Part shown: positions 28,236 through 39,792 of the stretch, piece by piece
Layout of the letters: each line of letters begins with the position of its first letter
Numbering within the stretch: the first letter of the stretch is position 1
Assembly (NCBI RefSeq): GCF_031755915.1
Contig: NC_083387.1
Coordinates: 20,853,001-20,917,000 of the forward strand
From: Ziziphus jujuba
Taxonomy: Eukaryota > Streptophyta > Magnoliopsida > Rosales > Rhamnaceae
Reading direction: 5' to 3'
DNA length: 64,000 nt
Translations under genes and position numbers: made by a program
Notes under the pieces: model-generated
The model's database searches: none
Seen by the model: only the letters and a program-made list of their open reading frames with translations
What the model was told of the DNA's origin: nothing

Positions 28236-28250
28236 TTTTTTTTAGGGGGG
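28236..28250 (+). other. Gypsy polypurine tract
   Basis: T-run followed by TTTAGGGGGG, 5 bp before the 3' LTR start. This is the plus-strand primer site expected at this position. Confidence 0.75.
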
Positions 28251-28255
28251 TAGGT

Positions 28256-31004
28256 TGTAACAACTCGTACAAAAAATACACAAATTTTAACAAGTTTGAC
28301 CAAGTTTGACTAAGTTTGACCAAGTGAACAATATGTGGGTCCAAGTTGACTTTTTCAATGGTCAATATTTTTGGTTTGACTGAGGTACCATTGTGAAGAT
28401 CTCGTCGATACAAGTTCATATACTTGCGGCACACCAAATTCTGAGTTACGGATCAAAAGTTATGGTTCTGAGAAATTTTAAGCATAAATTTTATATCAGT
28501 GTCCAAACCAGTCCCTAGTTTTTGTCTGTTAGTGACTCAAGGCTCTATATAAGCCTTAGTAAATGAGCCAAATAGAAAGAAAAATCTCAAATACCCATTT
28601 CATCCTCAAAACCCGAGAAATCCTCCCCCTAGACCCGTGGGTCCGAACTGGATCGTTTTGACCAGTTTAACGATGAATTGAGTCATTGCTGTTTTTGTTG
28701 TTCCAGCCACCAACCTTGTACTGTGCCATCCAGGGAGGAAGCCTACGTTGAGGCGAGCTTGGCCGTGAAATTTCACTGCGAATGGCGACTGTAAGCTCGA
28801 ACCTGGCCCTAGAAGACGGCGGCTGCCGGTGGGATGGGTTGCCAGATTTTCATGCTTTTCGGCCATTTCAGGCCAACCCATAGACCTTTCCTACCATTTT
28901 GGGCCCTCTGAGCTCATTTTCTGGTTACTTTGCCCATATTCTTCACAGTTTAAAAGATACGACAACAAGGAGTTCGGTCGAAGCTTCAACTAAGTTTTTC
29001 GACCACCAGAGGAACCTTTGGACAAGGTGAGCATACTGATGGGCTTCTTGTCTCTTGGGCTTTTCCGTTGATATTAAGTTTATGAATTTTGGAGGTCGTT
29101 TGATAATTTTTCTATTTTTAGGTCAATTAGTTAATTATTGGATAAATTGTGACTATCCAATTCTACCGAGTCTTAAGGATATGCGGTAGTATTGGACAGT
29201 TCGGTGTCCAATTTATGTAATTTTATAGTAGTATAAATCAATTTAAGACATCGGGGTCATACAAATATCTTTGGTTTAGTTATTTGGAGCCTAAGGAATA
29301 TTTTATTAGATTACAGGCACTCAAGTTGAGCCTAAAGGCGATCCTACAAAGGATCAAGAGTGAGCATCTGTACTACTGTGAGTGGTTATAATTTTTAAAA
29401 TATTTTGGGTATATAGAATAATATATGTGTGTGTTTTGGATATTTTACGTATGTATAAATTGATTGAAATGGTTGCTTTATGCATATAAAAATCTCTACT
29501 TTCACTTACACGAGTTATCATTTTATGAGGATTTTAATAAGATTTTTAATGATTTCTAATTTTGATGAGTTCATAGTGAACTTGAGAATTATGTTAGTTA
29601 AATATTCTTGTATTTGAATTGAGATTTTAGATCATTTGGAAAATAGTTTATCTGAGGAGCAGATTGAAAATTTATATAATTTTAAGCATGTTTAAATATT
29701 TTATAATTTTTAAGTACTTCAAATCGGTTTATGGTGAACATATTCACTGTGATATTTCTGGTTTTCGTATGAAATGATCATTTGAAAATTTTAAAATATT
29801 TAAATAAGCGATGGAATTTAAATATTAAATTATGATTTATGATACAGTATCATTTGGGAAAAGTATATATCATCTTACAAAAGTGTTTTAAGGATACTGT
29901 ATTGGTTATTTTTAAAATTGATGTACCATGTAATACTAATATCTGGGATCAGTATTATATTATAGTACACGGGTTTTGCCACAGTACCATGAGGTTGGGT
30001 TCAGCCCATAGGATATTATTGCCATGGACCGTGAGTTTTGATTCAGCCCACAGGATATTATTGCCATGGTACCGTGAGGTTGGATTCAGCCCATAGGATA
30101 TTATTGCCACAAACCGTGAGGTTGGGTACGTTCCGACGGTTTACTATTTCCATGATACCTTTTGGATATTAAGGATCACGAGGTGCGTGTATCCCACTGT
30201 TTATAGATTGGTACGTCAAATGATACATGGTATGCATTTGAATATATTGTTCATTTTAAATATTGTGGTTATCTCTGCATTTTCTTATTTATTTCGTGGA
30301 AATATATTTATAAGATTTTATGCCCAATATTTATATCTTCATTAAGACATTTTATAATATTACAATGATTGTTCACTTTATACTTTTAATCATCGGTTTT
30401 ATGATATTAAATTGGGGTACAAGTTCGGATTTTGTAAAATGATTTTTAAAAGGGAAACTATTCAAACGAGTGAAACGAGAGATCTTGAGAGAAAGATTTT
30501 TATGGAAATAAATTAATATTTTTCTATTATACTATTCCACTCATTGAGATTTTCTTATATCACGTTTTATTGTTTTAAATTCGTTCCCCTAGGCTCAGGC
30601 AGCTAGTAGCAGCTACCTCGTGTACAGCTTGTCACTTTGCTTCTTCCATGACAGCAGCAGTATTAATCTTTTGTTTATCTTTCCAGACTCGTTTATTACT
30701 TATTTGTGCTCCTAAACTTTGTTGACACTCTTAAAATGCTCTGATTTAATTATGAGACTTAGTAAAGATCATAGTATTGATGTGTGTAGTTATGGCCTGT
30801 GGTACTATAGGCTGGTTATGGACTTGTTCTGTTGTGGATTTATTTTATATTTATATATTGAGGTATTAGTGATATTGCTGGTATTCATTGTCTACGTATT
30901 AAGGTGAAGTTCTATTGGATATTCTCTAGGGATTGTCCGATGGAACTTCACTAGGAGAGACCACCCGGGAGATCCTGGGAGGGTTCCCGGGGTGGGTTCT
31001 ATCA
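28256..31004 (+). repeat. Gypsy 3' LTR (2749 bp)
   Basis: Starts TGTAACAACTCGTAC and ends GGGTTCTATCA, followed by the TGAGA duplication. Compared with the 5' LTR it lacks a block near 29150 and has a shorter minisatellite at about 29965-30160. Confidence 0.9.
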
Positions 31005-31100
31005 TGAGAAGCCATTGGAGAAGAAGAATGGGTATGTTCTGCCTAGAGCTAAGGTGGTGAATGCTGATTTGGCCAGGATTATTAGCTACGATGAGGTTCA
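31005..31100 (+). pseudogene. Captured ribosomal protein L4 fragment, 3' piece with intron donor
   Basis: Continues the L4 reading from 20524: [20 protein letters not shown] then [11 protein letters not shown]. The exon-like segment ends at GTTCA followed by GTATGTTGG, a good splice donor at 31101, so genomic DNA and not spliced mRNA was probably captured. L4 is a structural protein of the large cytosolic ribosomal subunit; this piece covers only some 50 of its 400 or so residues and cannot work. Confidence 0.8.
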
Positions 31101-32050
31101 GTATGTTGGTTTTTGATTATTTGTGATGAAATTTGATTTTTATGGGATTTAACATTGATATTAGGCTTTTCCAGCTATTGATTTTGTGGGTTTTCTTGAT
31201 TCCTTGTAGCTCTCTATTTTGCAACCTTATAGTTGATCTGGGTATTGAATTTTTGTTCCATGGTATACTTTTGTGAGTTGTTTCCGATTTATTATTTATT
31301 TGATGTAGCTCTCTATTTTTCTTTACTAAGCTTCTTTCATTTTGGCCATCCAATTTGCTTAAAGGGAAACCAAATGGGTAACCAAAGGGAAGGTTTGTTA
31401 TCATCGATTTAGTTCTATTTTATTATTCCTGAGTATTGCACAAACGAGCATTCACATTTTATTATTTCTTGTTCGTGTATATATATTCTCATTTTTGGCC
31501 TCAAGGTTTTGCTGATAACGTCTACTAGTAGACAACAGTCATATTCTCACTTAGAACTTGTCTTCTATGATAATGAAGCTCTAAATAGGCTCTAAATTTG
31601 TTTATTAAAGAATACTCTTTTGTGGTCAAGAATTTGATATTATCTTTGCCTCTTGTTTGGTTCTTTATGTGCATAATGTTGTTAACTTGTCTTTTCCGAT
31701 TATGTGTATTTATATATTAGTAATGTATTGGAGTGTTTGAGCTTTCCATCAATTTAGATGAAAGTCAGTTTCTAAAGGAAAATATGCAAACTATCACATA
31801 GTTAATATATCTTTATACAAAATTTTAATGTTTTTGTAGTGATAGTTAAGTTTTCTTCTATGTGTTTTGTTTACGAGAATGACTGCCAAATGCAATGCAA
31901 TACCATTTTTTTTTTCAAGTGATTAGGTAAAATTACTTAAAGAATTTGGACCTTCACAAGTGCATAATAGGAAATACTAGAAATTTCTGACATAGTAGGC
32001 TGTGACAGTGACCAAAGATTAGAATGCCAATGTAAGAGGAGACATAATCT
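31101..32050. other. No gene seen; probably captured intron sequence
   Basis: T-rich on the plus strand, as plant introns are, and following an intron donor at 31101. No L4 exon resumes that I can recognise. The rest is unassigned CACTA interior. Confidence 0.4.
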
Positions 32051-32246
32051 CTATCTGATGGTACTGTGACATAATCTCCTGGTTACCATACCAGAACATA
32101 GCATGCCATCTTTTCTAGTTTTTGTGTTAGTCCTTGAGATTCCAAAACCTTCCTTCATTGTTTCTTGATATTTAAGTTCTGCTTCTTCCAATGAATGAAC
32201 TGCAGAAGTAGCTGCTACAATTGCTGTGGCAAAGTGTTCATCACTA
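32051..32246 (-). pseudogene. Captured gene fragment, possibly remorin-family
   Basis: Minus-strand translation reads YSDEHFATAIVAATSAVHSL, EEAELKYQETMKEGFGISRT, NTKTRKDG and ends VTRRLCHSTIR. The alanine-rich start with HSLEEAE, followed by a basic ISRTNTK stretch, recalls the variable region of some remorin-type plant proteins (membrane-nanodomain scaffold proteins); this identification is from memory of the pattern and is weak. The open frame continues rightwards into TRIM sequence, where similarity ends. A few more codons of the same source may lie beyond the TRIM pair at 33410-33480, minus strand. No start or complete domain is present. Confidence 0.35.
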
Positions 32247-33406
32247 TATAACAGTCCAGACCACCTACATATGATATTGTCCGCTTTGGGCCTAGCCTGC
32301 ACAGTTTTGTCAAAACACATCGTAAGGAAAAGATATCCACACCACCTTATAAGGTATGGTTTGTTCCCTTTTCCAACCAATGTGGGACTTTACAATCCTC
32401 CCCCCTTGGGGCCCAGCGTTCTCACTGGCACATCGATCCGGGTACTAGCTCTGATACCATCTGTGACAACCCAGACCACCCGCATGTGATATTATCCTCT
32501 TTGGGCCTAGAGAATCCTCTTATAACCCAACCCTTAAGGTTTTAAAAGGCCTTGTACAAGTAAGGGGTCCCACCAACTCAACAACTCGGGATATTATCCT
32601 CTTTGACTTGGCTTACCATAACCTCAAGGTTTTACGTTCCCACATGGAAAGGCTTCGTAAGAGAAAGGTATCCACACCCACTTATATAGAGTATTTCGTT
32701 CCCCTTTTCAACCAATGTGGGACTTCATGATCCCACATCGGTTGGAAAGGGAAAAGAAGCATGCTTTATAAAAGGGTGTGGATACCTTTCCCTTGAGAGG
32801 CCTTCCTGTGAGGAAGCAAAGCCGTGAGGTGGTAGGCCAAAGCGGACAACATCTTGGTTAAGCTTGGGAGGCCCAGGCCATTGGGACTGGCAAGTGAAGG
32901 GGTGGGACCCCTAATCATTGAGAGGCCTTTTAAAACCGTGTGTGCTGGGCCCAAAGCAGACAATATCTCATACGGATGGATTGGGCTATTACAATTAGTA
33001 TCAGAGCCAGACCTAGATCAGTGTGCCAACGAGGACGCTGAGCCCCGAGGAAGGAGGATTGTGAAGTCCCACATCGGGTGAAAAGGGGAACGAAACATTC
33101 CATATAAGTGGGTGTGGACACATTTCCCTTGCAAGGCCTTCGCATGTGGGAATGTAAAACCTTGAGGTTATGGTGAGCCAAGCCAAAGAGGACAATATCC
33201 TGAGTTGTTGAGTAGGTGGGACCCCTAACTTGTGCGAGGCCTTTTAAAACCTTGAGGGTTGGGTTGTAAGAGGATTGCCCAGGCCCAAAGAGGTTAATAT
33301 CACATGCGGGCGGTCTAGGCTGTCACCGGAACCCTTAATCACTGAGAGGCCTTTTAAAACCGTGTGGGCTGGGCCCAATCTCATGCGGGTGGACTGGCCT
33401 GTTATA
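32247..33406. mobile_element. Head-to-head pair of TRIM retroelements
   Basis: Two short non-coding LTR elements face away from each other and meet at 32727/32728. Left unit, minus strand: LTR 32247-32394 (short), reverse-complement purine tract and GAGGGG-type spacer, primer site (reverse of TGGTATCAGAGC, near 32445-32455), LTR 32462-32727 (266 bp). Right unit, plus strand: LTR 32728-32993 (266 bp), primer site TTAGTATCAGAGCC at 32995-33008, AAGGAGG purine tract, LTR 33060-about 33322, then an extra LTR tail to 33406. The LTRs carry the TRIM-typical CCCACATCGG start. Outer ends are inverted (TATAACAG / CTGTTATA), with a possible ACTA(T) target duplication. Confidence 0.7.
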
Positions 33407-35160
33407 ACTATCTTCTTGTTTATCTCCTCCATGGACATATTATTTCGTTCTAATAAACCAAATGTTAATATTCCTGTAAACATTGGTTCATAATAGCATT
33501 AGCAGAAATAGAACAAATTTTAAAGAAACAAAGTTCAATAAGTATATTTATATATATGTACTATATTATATGTATGTATTTCCAAATTTTGTTTAATAAG
33601 TTCAACATAATTTTGTAGAAATGGATTTTAAGATGCATGAATGAATTAAAATATTGCCTCAGTTATCAGTTAGGGGTCACAAGATGTACACCTCTTCTGC
33701 TTAACTAAAGAATCCATTATCCACAAACTATTGCTGCAGATGATTTATTTGTCCAATTTCCTGTTTTTGTTTTTTGTTTTCCAATGGAAGTGTTTGCTTG
33801 TGAAACTACCAAATTTAGCAATGTTTTTATATCAGAATTTGGTGGTGAACAGGAAAGGGAAGCAAAGTTATATATGCTTTGAAGGGAGCTACAATAGGAA
33901 GCAAAGGATTTTCCCTTTTTTCCCACCGTTGTTCTTTTTTTATATTTTATTTTTTTCCTCAGACACCCACATGCACATTACTCATCCCTGAAATGAGATT
34001 TTTTTTTTGTTCATTTTTTTTCTCCTTTTTAGAATGTTCACCTTTTTCTCCATTAAAGAGAACTACAAAAATTTAGGCAATGGCTGCAAAAGTGTTGGTA
34101 AGTTGATTTGGATGATAGACTGATAAATTAAACTAGTAAACCAGAAACACAGTTTACTTTCCACACAAAATTTCTTGCCTATGTTTAAGACGGCTCAAAT
34201 GGATTTTAATTTATTAGTTCCATTCATAAAAAGCTAGTTAGGATGGCATACTTGTATCATTTTAATAAAAATTGGTTTTATCATTGCTACTAAAGCTACC
34301 ACCCTGACCTTTGATTAATTTTGATTAGATAGTATTATTGCACCATATCTAGATATATGGTAGCTTTTAGCTATTTGTTTGGTTTTCATTATTGATGAAA
34401 AGGAAGTGTCTTTTGTTTTCTGTTTTAAAATTTTTTTCCAGGTTTTTGAAAGCAAGTTATTCCTATTCATTTAAAATTTTGCAAAGACCTTATTTAAATA
34501 TAAAAGACAAGGTAAATGCCTAAGCTAACTTTATCCTTCAGTTTTTTTTCCAAATGCCTTGAAAAGAGTAAGTTCAATGAAATATTTGTCCTCCTCTATT
34601 ATGCTACTAGTTGCAGAAAAGAAGTTAAAAGTTTTCTTGTCCTGGCCTAGTTTTCAATTGGAGATTTTTCATCTAAGAATTGTTCTTATTGCTTTTGAAA
34701 GATTGTTCTCAATATTGATGGCATTTTATACTCTGATTAGTGGGATTATTACTGATTTTCATATGAGTATGATTGATAGATTTGGAATTAGTGGTTGGAA
34801 AGTTGGGGGAATTGAAGAAGAGGTAGGAATGCTTGACAAGTAAAGGATTGCCAACTTATAGGAACTTAAGAAGTCTTGAGCTTGTTCTTTACTCTTTGTT
34901 AATTAAATTAGTTTTCTATAAATAGTTCATTTTTTTTATTATACAGGATCCTTGGAGAATATATTAATGAACTGCATTGGAAGATGGAGATTGTAAAGAT
35001 TTAGTGGGTATAGGTAACAATCTTGTATATCTTTTTATTTTTCCCTAGAATTATAAACTATTTTTGTTTATATTTTTCTTTTAATGTAATCTTACTGTAT
35101 TTGGTACACATTATATGGTATTAGTTGTAGTACAAGATAACCATTTAATAAAGTATTATT
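33407..35160. other. No gene seen; T-rich CACTA interior
   Basis: Long pyrimidine tracts (33890-34030) and AT-rich DNA. A 94-codon open frame at 34559-34843 resembles no family I know and has no supporting signals. Probably captured intronic or intergenic DNA. Confidence 0.4.
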
Positions 35161-35629
35161 CTTTTATATTAATTGCATTTCAAAAAAGTTGTTTACTTGT
35201 CACTGGAAGGGTTCAATGACAAATTAGATATGTCACTATTTTTTCAAGTGACAAATCAGATGTGCCACTGATGGTTTAAGTGACGAATAATATTTTGTCA
35301 CCTAAATGTATATATTGTCACTGATGGATAAGTTTGACCAGCTCATACGTATGTATCAATGACAAAAATTGTATGAAAAAGGACAAAAAAAAATGCTTTA
35401 CGTGACAAAAACTTACGTCACGGTAAAGCTCCAATCTATGCCGAAATATTTTTTTTTTTGTTGCAGTTACATGCTCATTTGTTACAAACTAAAATGTCCA
35501 TCACGACCATGCTTTGTGATGGGTCTATCATGGATGAACTGATTTGTCACCTAAACTCAATAAGGCGACAAAAAATGGCCCTTGTGTGACAAAATAGGTG
35601 TGTAGCAATTGTTCAAATTTTTTGTAGTG
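35161..35629 (-). repeat. CACTA right terminal and subterminal region
   Basis: Dense GTGACAAA/TTTGTCAC boxes (for example around 35200, 35280, 35316, 35401, 35545 and 35586), ending TTTTTTGTAGTG at 35629. The last 17 bases are the inverted copy of the left end at 8830. Confidence 0.8.
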
Positions 35630-38242
35630 ATATGAGTATTGTTATTGATCACAGGTGGGTGATCATTAATCCTTGATCTAGGAGAGGATGTCACCGCATC
35701 ATAAGCATTGTGGTCCAAGATAGGCAAATCAATGGACAAGTGACCATGTAAGCCATCAGGATCACAGAAATTAATTGGTGGGGCAGAAGCGAAAGGTGAG
35801 TTATTGGCAAATTGAGATGCTTCAACTTCAGTGGGAACCATATGGAAATGTTATGGCGTGGAGTAATCTGGAACTTGAATTGTTTGATTTGTAAAAGGAA
35901 CTTCAAAATTTATGGGACCCATAGTTGATGCGAAAATTGAGGACTCATCAGTGATTGCACTTGTTTGGAGTGTGGGTCCTTTTGAATGAGTGATAGTTGA
36001 ATTGTTTGAAGATTTCACGTTACCTGTATCAAAATCAAGATCAAATAAAGATGGAAAATAATTAATACCTTAGGATGGTGGCTTTCGAATCCGTGAATCA
36101 TCTATCTTGCCATGTGTAGGATATATACCATGCGTGGATCTAGAGTTACCATGAATTGAAGGACACCATTCATCCATAGATGGAAATTCCGTTAAAGCTA
36201 AGTCTTTTTTATTTCAGCAATTTGAGATAAGTACAAAGGGAAGTGTATCTTCATCAAATACTATGTATCTTGAGATAAAAACCATTTTTGTTTGTGGTTC
36301 CAAACCACGGTACCCTTTGTGAATTGGATTATATCCAATAAAAATACAAAGGTATGACTTCTTTGTAATTTGTAATTTGTTTGATGCCTTTAGGATAGGT
36401 AACACCGACAGTCAAAAACATGTAGACCATTATAATCAGGAGATGTATTATAAATTTTGCAATCTAGGATATTATTTTGTAGTACTGACGATGGCAATAT
36501 ATTTATGATTTACATAGCAATTAAAAAGGATTCAACCCATAAATTAAGAGGTGCATTAGCATGAAAAAGCATGGCAAAACCTAGTTTCTACAATATGTTT
36601 ATGCTTACATTCTACAACTCTATTTTGCTCAAGCGTTCCCTGGCATGATACCTGAAGTTGTATGCCATAATCATTTGTATGATTTAAAAAACTTGTAGAA
36701 TCAAATTCACCTCCACCGTGACATTGAAAAATCTTAATTTTCCTGTCAAATTGATTTTCAACTGATTTTTGAAATTTAATAAAACATTCATAAAATTTAG
36801 ATCTTCTATGTAAAAGATAAAATCATGTGAACTTTAAAAAATCGTCAACAAATATTAATAAGACAAAAATTGTTGGCTTGGAAGAGTGGGTGAAGGACCC
36901 CAAAAATCACAATGGATTTTTTTCAAGAGGAAAATTGTCTATTTTATTATTAGAATTAAAAGGTAAGTTTCGACTTTTTCCTAGTTGGCAACTAGAACAA
37001 ATGGGTGGTTTCGTAGACCAATTTTAACCTCAAGAACTTTCTTTCCTTTTAATAAAGCCAATAGCCATGAGTTTAAATGCCACAAAGGTTGATGCCAAAT
37101 AAAGAAAGTTATAGCACCATTTTTCCTTATTGCATTTAGAGTCTCTTGAAATTCTTCATCCAAAGGATATAATTGTCCATGTTTATGCCTCCTTGCTATT
37201 ATCCTCTGTTTTGGATCCTTAAGGAGAAAGTTAGAAGATTTAAATTCAAAAGTACAATGATAATCAAAAGTTAATTTTCCCACATATAATAGATTCTTTT
37301 TCAAGTGTGGAGTTACCAACACATCTTTTGAAAACAATTTCCATTCTTTGTAGAAATATTTATATTTCCTGTATGAGATATGGGTAATTGGTTTCGTTGC
37401 CAACAAATATAATATCATTGTCATCATATGGTTTTGTAAATTCTAAGTTACCTAGGTTGTTTGTCATGTGAGTTGTGGCTCCAGAGTTAACATATAATGA
37501 TGGATCAACAATCAAGAGCAGAATGATTATTGTTCCTGCATATTTGGCAACAAACGATACCTTGATTTTTATCAAATTGTTGTTGCTTGTTGGTGCCCCC
37601 TAACTTTTGGCCAGTTCCATTGTTTTGGATGTGAGGGTTGGCTTTTGTTTGAGTGGTGCCTCCTTGAGCGTTATGGTGTCCGACGGGTGCAAAACGCCGA
37701 CCTCTTCAATTGAAGTATCCTTGACCTCCTCGATTGTTTCTACCACGTCCCTTTTGCCTAGTAGATGCTTGGTCATGATCCACAAGAATTTTTGCATGTT
37801 CTTGTTTAGAAATCATGGCCTATTCATGGCTTTGAAGAGAGAGTACAAATTGAGTATAGGATGGATATGGTGGTTTAGTAAGCATGGCCATAAGAAAGTC
37901 CTTATAAGCAGGTCTTAGTCCTCTTAAAAGTTGAAAGACCTTGTCAAGATCTTTCAATGGTTTATTAATGATAGCAAAGTTGTCAAAAATGGATTAGAAT
38001 TTCTTAAGATAGTCTTCAAGAGACTGAGACCTATTAGAGAGAGTCATCAACATATCCTTCAAGTGAGCTTCCTTTTCAGCTGTGACTGGTAGAAGATGTT
38101 CTTCTAGTGTAGTCCATACTTCATAAGCAGTGTCGGGACCGATAATCATATTCATCACTTCCTCATTAATATTTTGGATTAGCCAAGAAGTGAGAAGGCC
38201 GTCATTATTTATCCACAATTCATATTGTGGATTAGCAATCAA
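35630..38242 (-). pseudogene. Copia-A middle part: gag, protease, integrase, linker
   Basis: Read on the minus strand from 38242. Gag: NPQYELWINNDGLLTSWLIQ and a tail RSQSLEDYLKKF; a Gly/Arg-rich linker (37600-37797); a protease motif reading VNSGATTHMTNN near 37490, where the catalytic Asp has become Asn; a pre-integrase segment with WHLNSW (36981-37427); degraded integrase core; integrase C-terminus (SYLCIFIGYNPIHKGYRG, 36214-36405); and the linker MVPTEVEASQFANNSPFASA to NNNTH at 35640. The coding sequence then resumes at 8829. Frameshifts and stops throughout; inactive. The 5' end of gag is separated from this part by copia-B. Confidence 0.85.
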
Positions 38243-38741
38243 AACCCCATTCTAATCCACTAATCATAAGATACATAACTGAACCTATAGCACTCGAATA
38301 TGGTACAGTAATCATATCTTCTCTTTCTTGTTCATTACTTGGACATTGTTCTATTGACAACTTGTAATGTCTACCCAAGGGCACAGAAACAGGCTTAGCT
38401 CTACTCATGTTGAACTTGGAGAGTATCTTTTGAACATATGAAGTCTGTTGAAGTTTCATCTTCCTATTTCTTCTGTCTCTCATAATTGTCATGCCCAAAA
38501 TCCTTTTTGCCTGACCAAGCTCGTTCATATCAAACTCTGAGCTTAGTAACTTCTTAACTGAATCAATAACTTTTGCATTTGGTCCTGATAACAGCATATC
38601 ATCTACGTACAAAAGCAAAAATACAACATTTGAGCTTGCTGCCTCCTTGAACTACAAGCAACTGTCAAAGTTGATTCTCATAAAACCAGCTTTCACCACA
38701 AAGGTATCAAACCTCCTGTACCACTGCCTTATGACTGTTTT

Positions 38742-39792
38742 TGATACGAACCTAGGACGACCTGCTCCTAAACCCGTATTATATTAGTCTGGATCTCAAT
38801 TAAGTTCAAGTTCTAATGTAATGGACCTCAACCCCTAACCAACCTGTGGTTAGAAACCTTGGTATAATGTAGACGTCACAATAGAGGATGGAAAACCTAT
38901 TGACAAGTCAAGCTAAAACAACCAATTCTCTAATGGTGTTTTAGGTGTTCTCATAGAACAAAGAGATAATTAATCTCACAAGTATTTTCTTAATCAAATC
39001 AAAGTTGTATTCTTATTGAAAAATAAGCCTTTAAATAGGCTTTGAAAGAAACAACATAAACCCTAAAAATCCTAGGAAAAACCGACCACACACATAAAGA
39101 AACCTAGTTGGCCGCAACTATACTTCCTTTCCTAATCTAAGTTTGATTAATTAATTCCTTTATATTAAATTAGGAATTAATTAATATACAACAAAATAAA
39201 AACCTTCCTAAAGTTATTTGTCCAGAAAATAAATAAATAAAAACCCAAAAAAAAATAAAGTCAATCGCAAATTAAGTAACGAGTTGACTTTGACATCTAG
39301 GCTGAATTATGTCTTCAACCGAGCTAACTTATGTCCGCCTGATGTCTGAGCTAACTTATGGCCTATCCGAGCTAACTGATGTCTGCCCGAGCTAACTTGT
39401 GTCTGACCGAGCTAACTGATGTCTGTCCGAGCTAAGTTATATCTGGCCGAGCTCACTGATGTCTATCCGAGCTAAGTTGTGTCTGGCAGAGCTAAGTTAC
39501 ATCCGATGTCCGAAGTCCGAGATCAGATGTCCGAGGCAAGGGTGTCCGATATAAAATGTCCGATGTATGAGTATCCGATGTATCAGCCTCCACCACTTGA
39601 ATACTTAAAACAGGTCTTTTATCTTCAGGTATGGACAAGCCCTTTTGAGAATGAATTACTCTCTAGATAAAGGTAGCAAGGTTATCCTTAAACCTCTTAG
39701 CTTGAGCCCTAGTGATGGGTCCAATCTTCATCCGTATCGGATCAGTACCCCAGCAAGTTGTTAGTGGTGTGAGCTCGGGTGGGTTCGCATCA
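38742..39792. mobile_element. Solo-LTR-like insertion (1051 bp) with perfect 5-bp duplication
   Basis: Starts TGATACGAACC and ends GGTTCGCATCA, an 11-bp inverted terminus with one mismatch, of the TG...CA type. Flanks are GTTTT at 38737-38741 and at 39793-39797. Without one flank copy and the insert, the copia-B RT frame is continuous at the GLK codons. No coding region or primer site was seen inside, so a solo LTR is the simplest reading; a small non-autonomous retroelement is the alternative. Contains a 20-bp tandem repeat. Confidence 0.8.
39311..39500. repeat. 20-bp tandem repeat in the solo-LTR-like element
   Basis: Seven regular units from 39361 to 39500, each 20 bp, of the form GTCTG-CCGAGCTAACTGAT with changes. 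Degenerate shorter units lie at 39311-39360. No unique spacers separate the units. Confidence 0.85.

Larger units (their letters stand above)
20525..31004 (+). mobile_element. Ty3/gypsy element, 10.5 kb, chromovirus-like
   Basis: Two long LTRs (20525-23487 and 28256-31004), a primer binding site at 23491, gag-pol, and a polypurine tract at 28236-28250. The 5-bp target duplication TGAGA is perfect at 20520-20524 and 31005-31009. The LTRs differ in length (2963 and 2749 bp) and by many substitutions, so the insertion is not recent. The order RT, RNase H, integrase and the chromodomain-like C-terminus with ~3-kb LTRs point to a Del/Tekay-type chromovirus (inference). It sits inside the captured L4 fragment. 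Confidence 0.92.

Noticed and set aside
34559..34843. 94-codon open frame inside the CACTA as a possible transposase remnant
   Set aside because: No TNPA/TNPD-like motif, no splice context and AT-driven hydrophobic composition.
19683..35629. Inner CACTA left end (19683) paired with the right end as the unit that inserted
   Set aside because: Its flank TAG does not match ATA at the right, its terminus is mutated to CACCA, and the copia-A frame resumes at 8829, not at 19682. The outer end at 8830 is the inserted boundary.
39361..39500. Regular 20-bp repeats as a CRISPR-like array
   Set aside because: Units are directly adjacent with no spacers, in a plant retroelement. It is a minisatellite.
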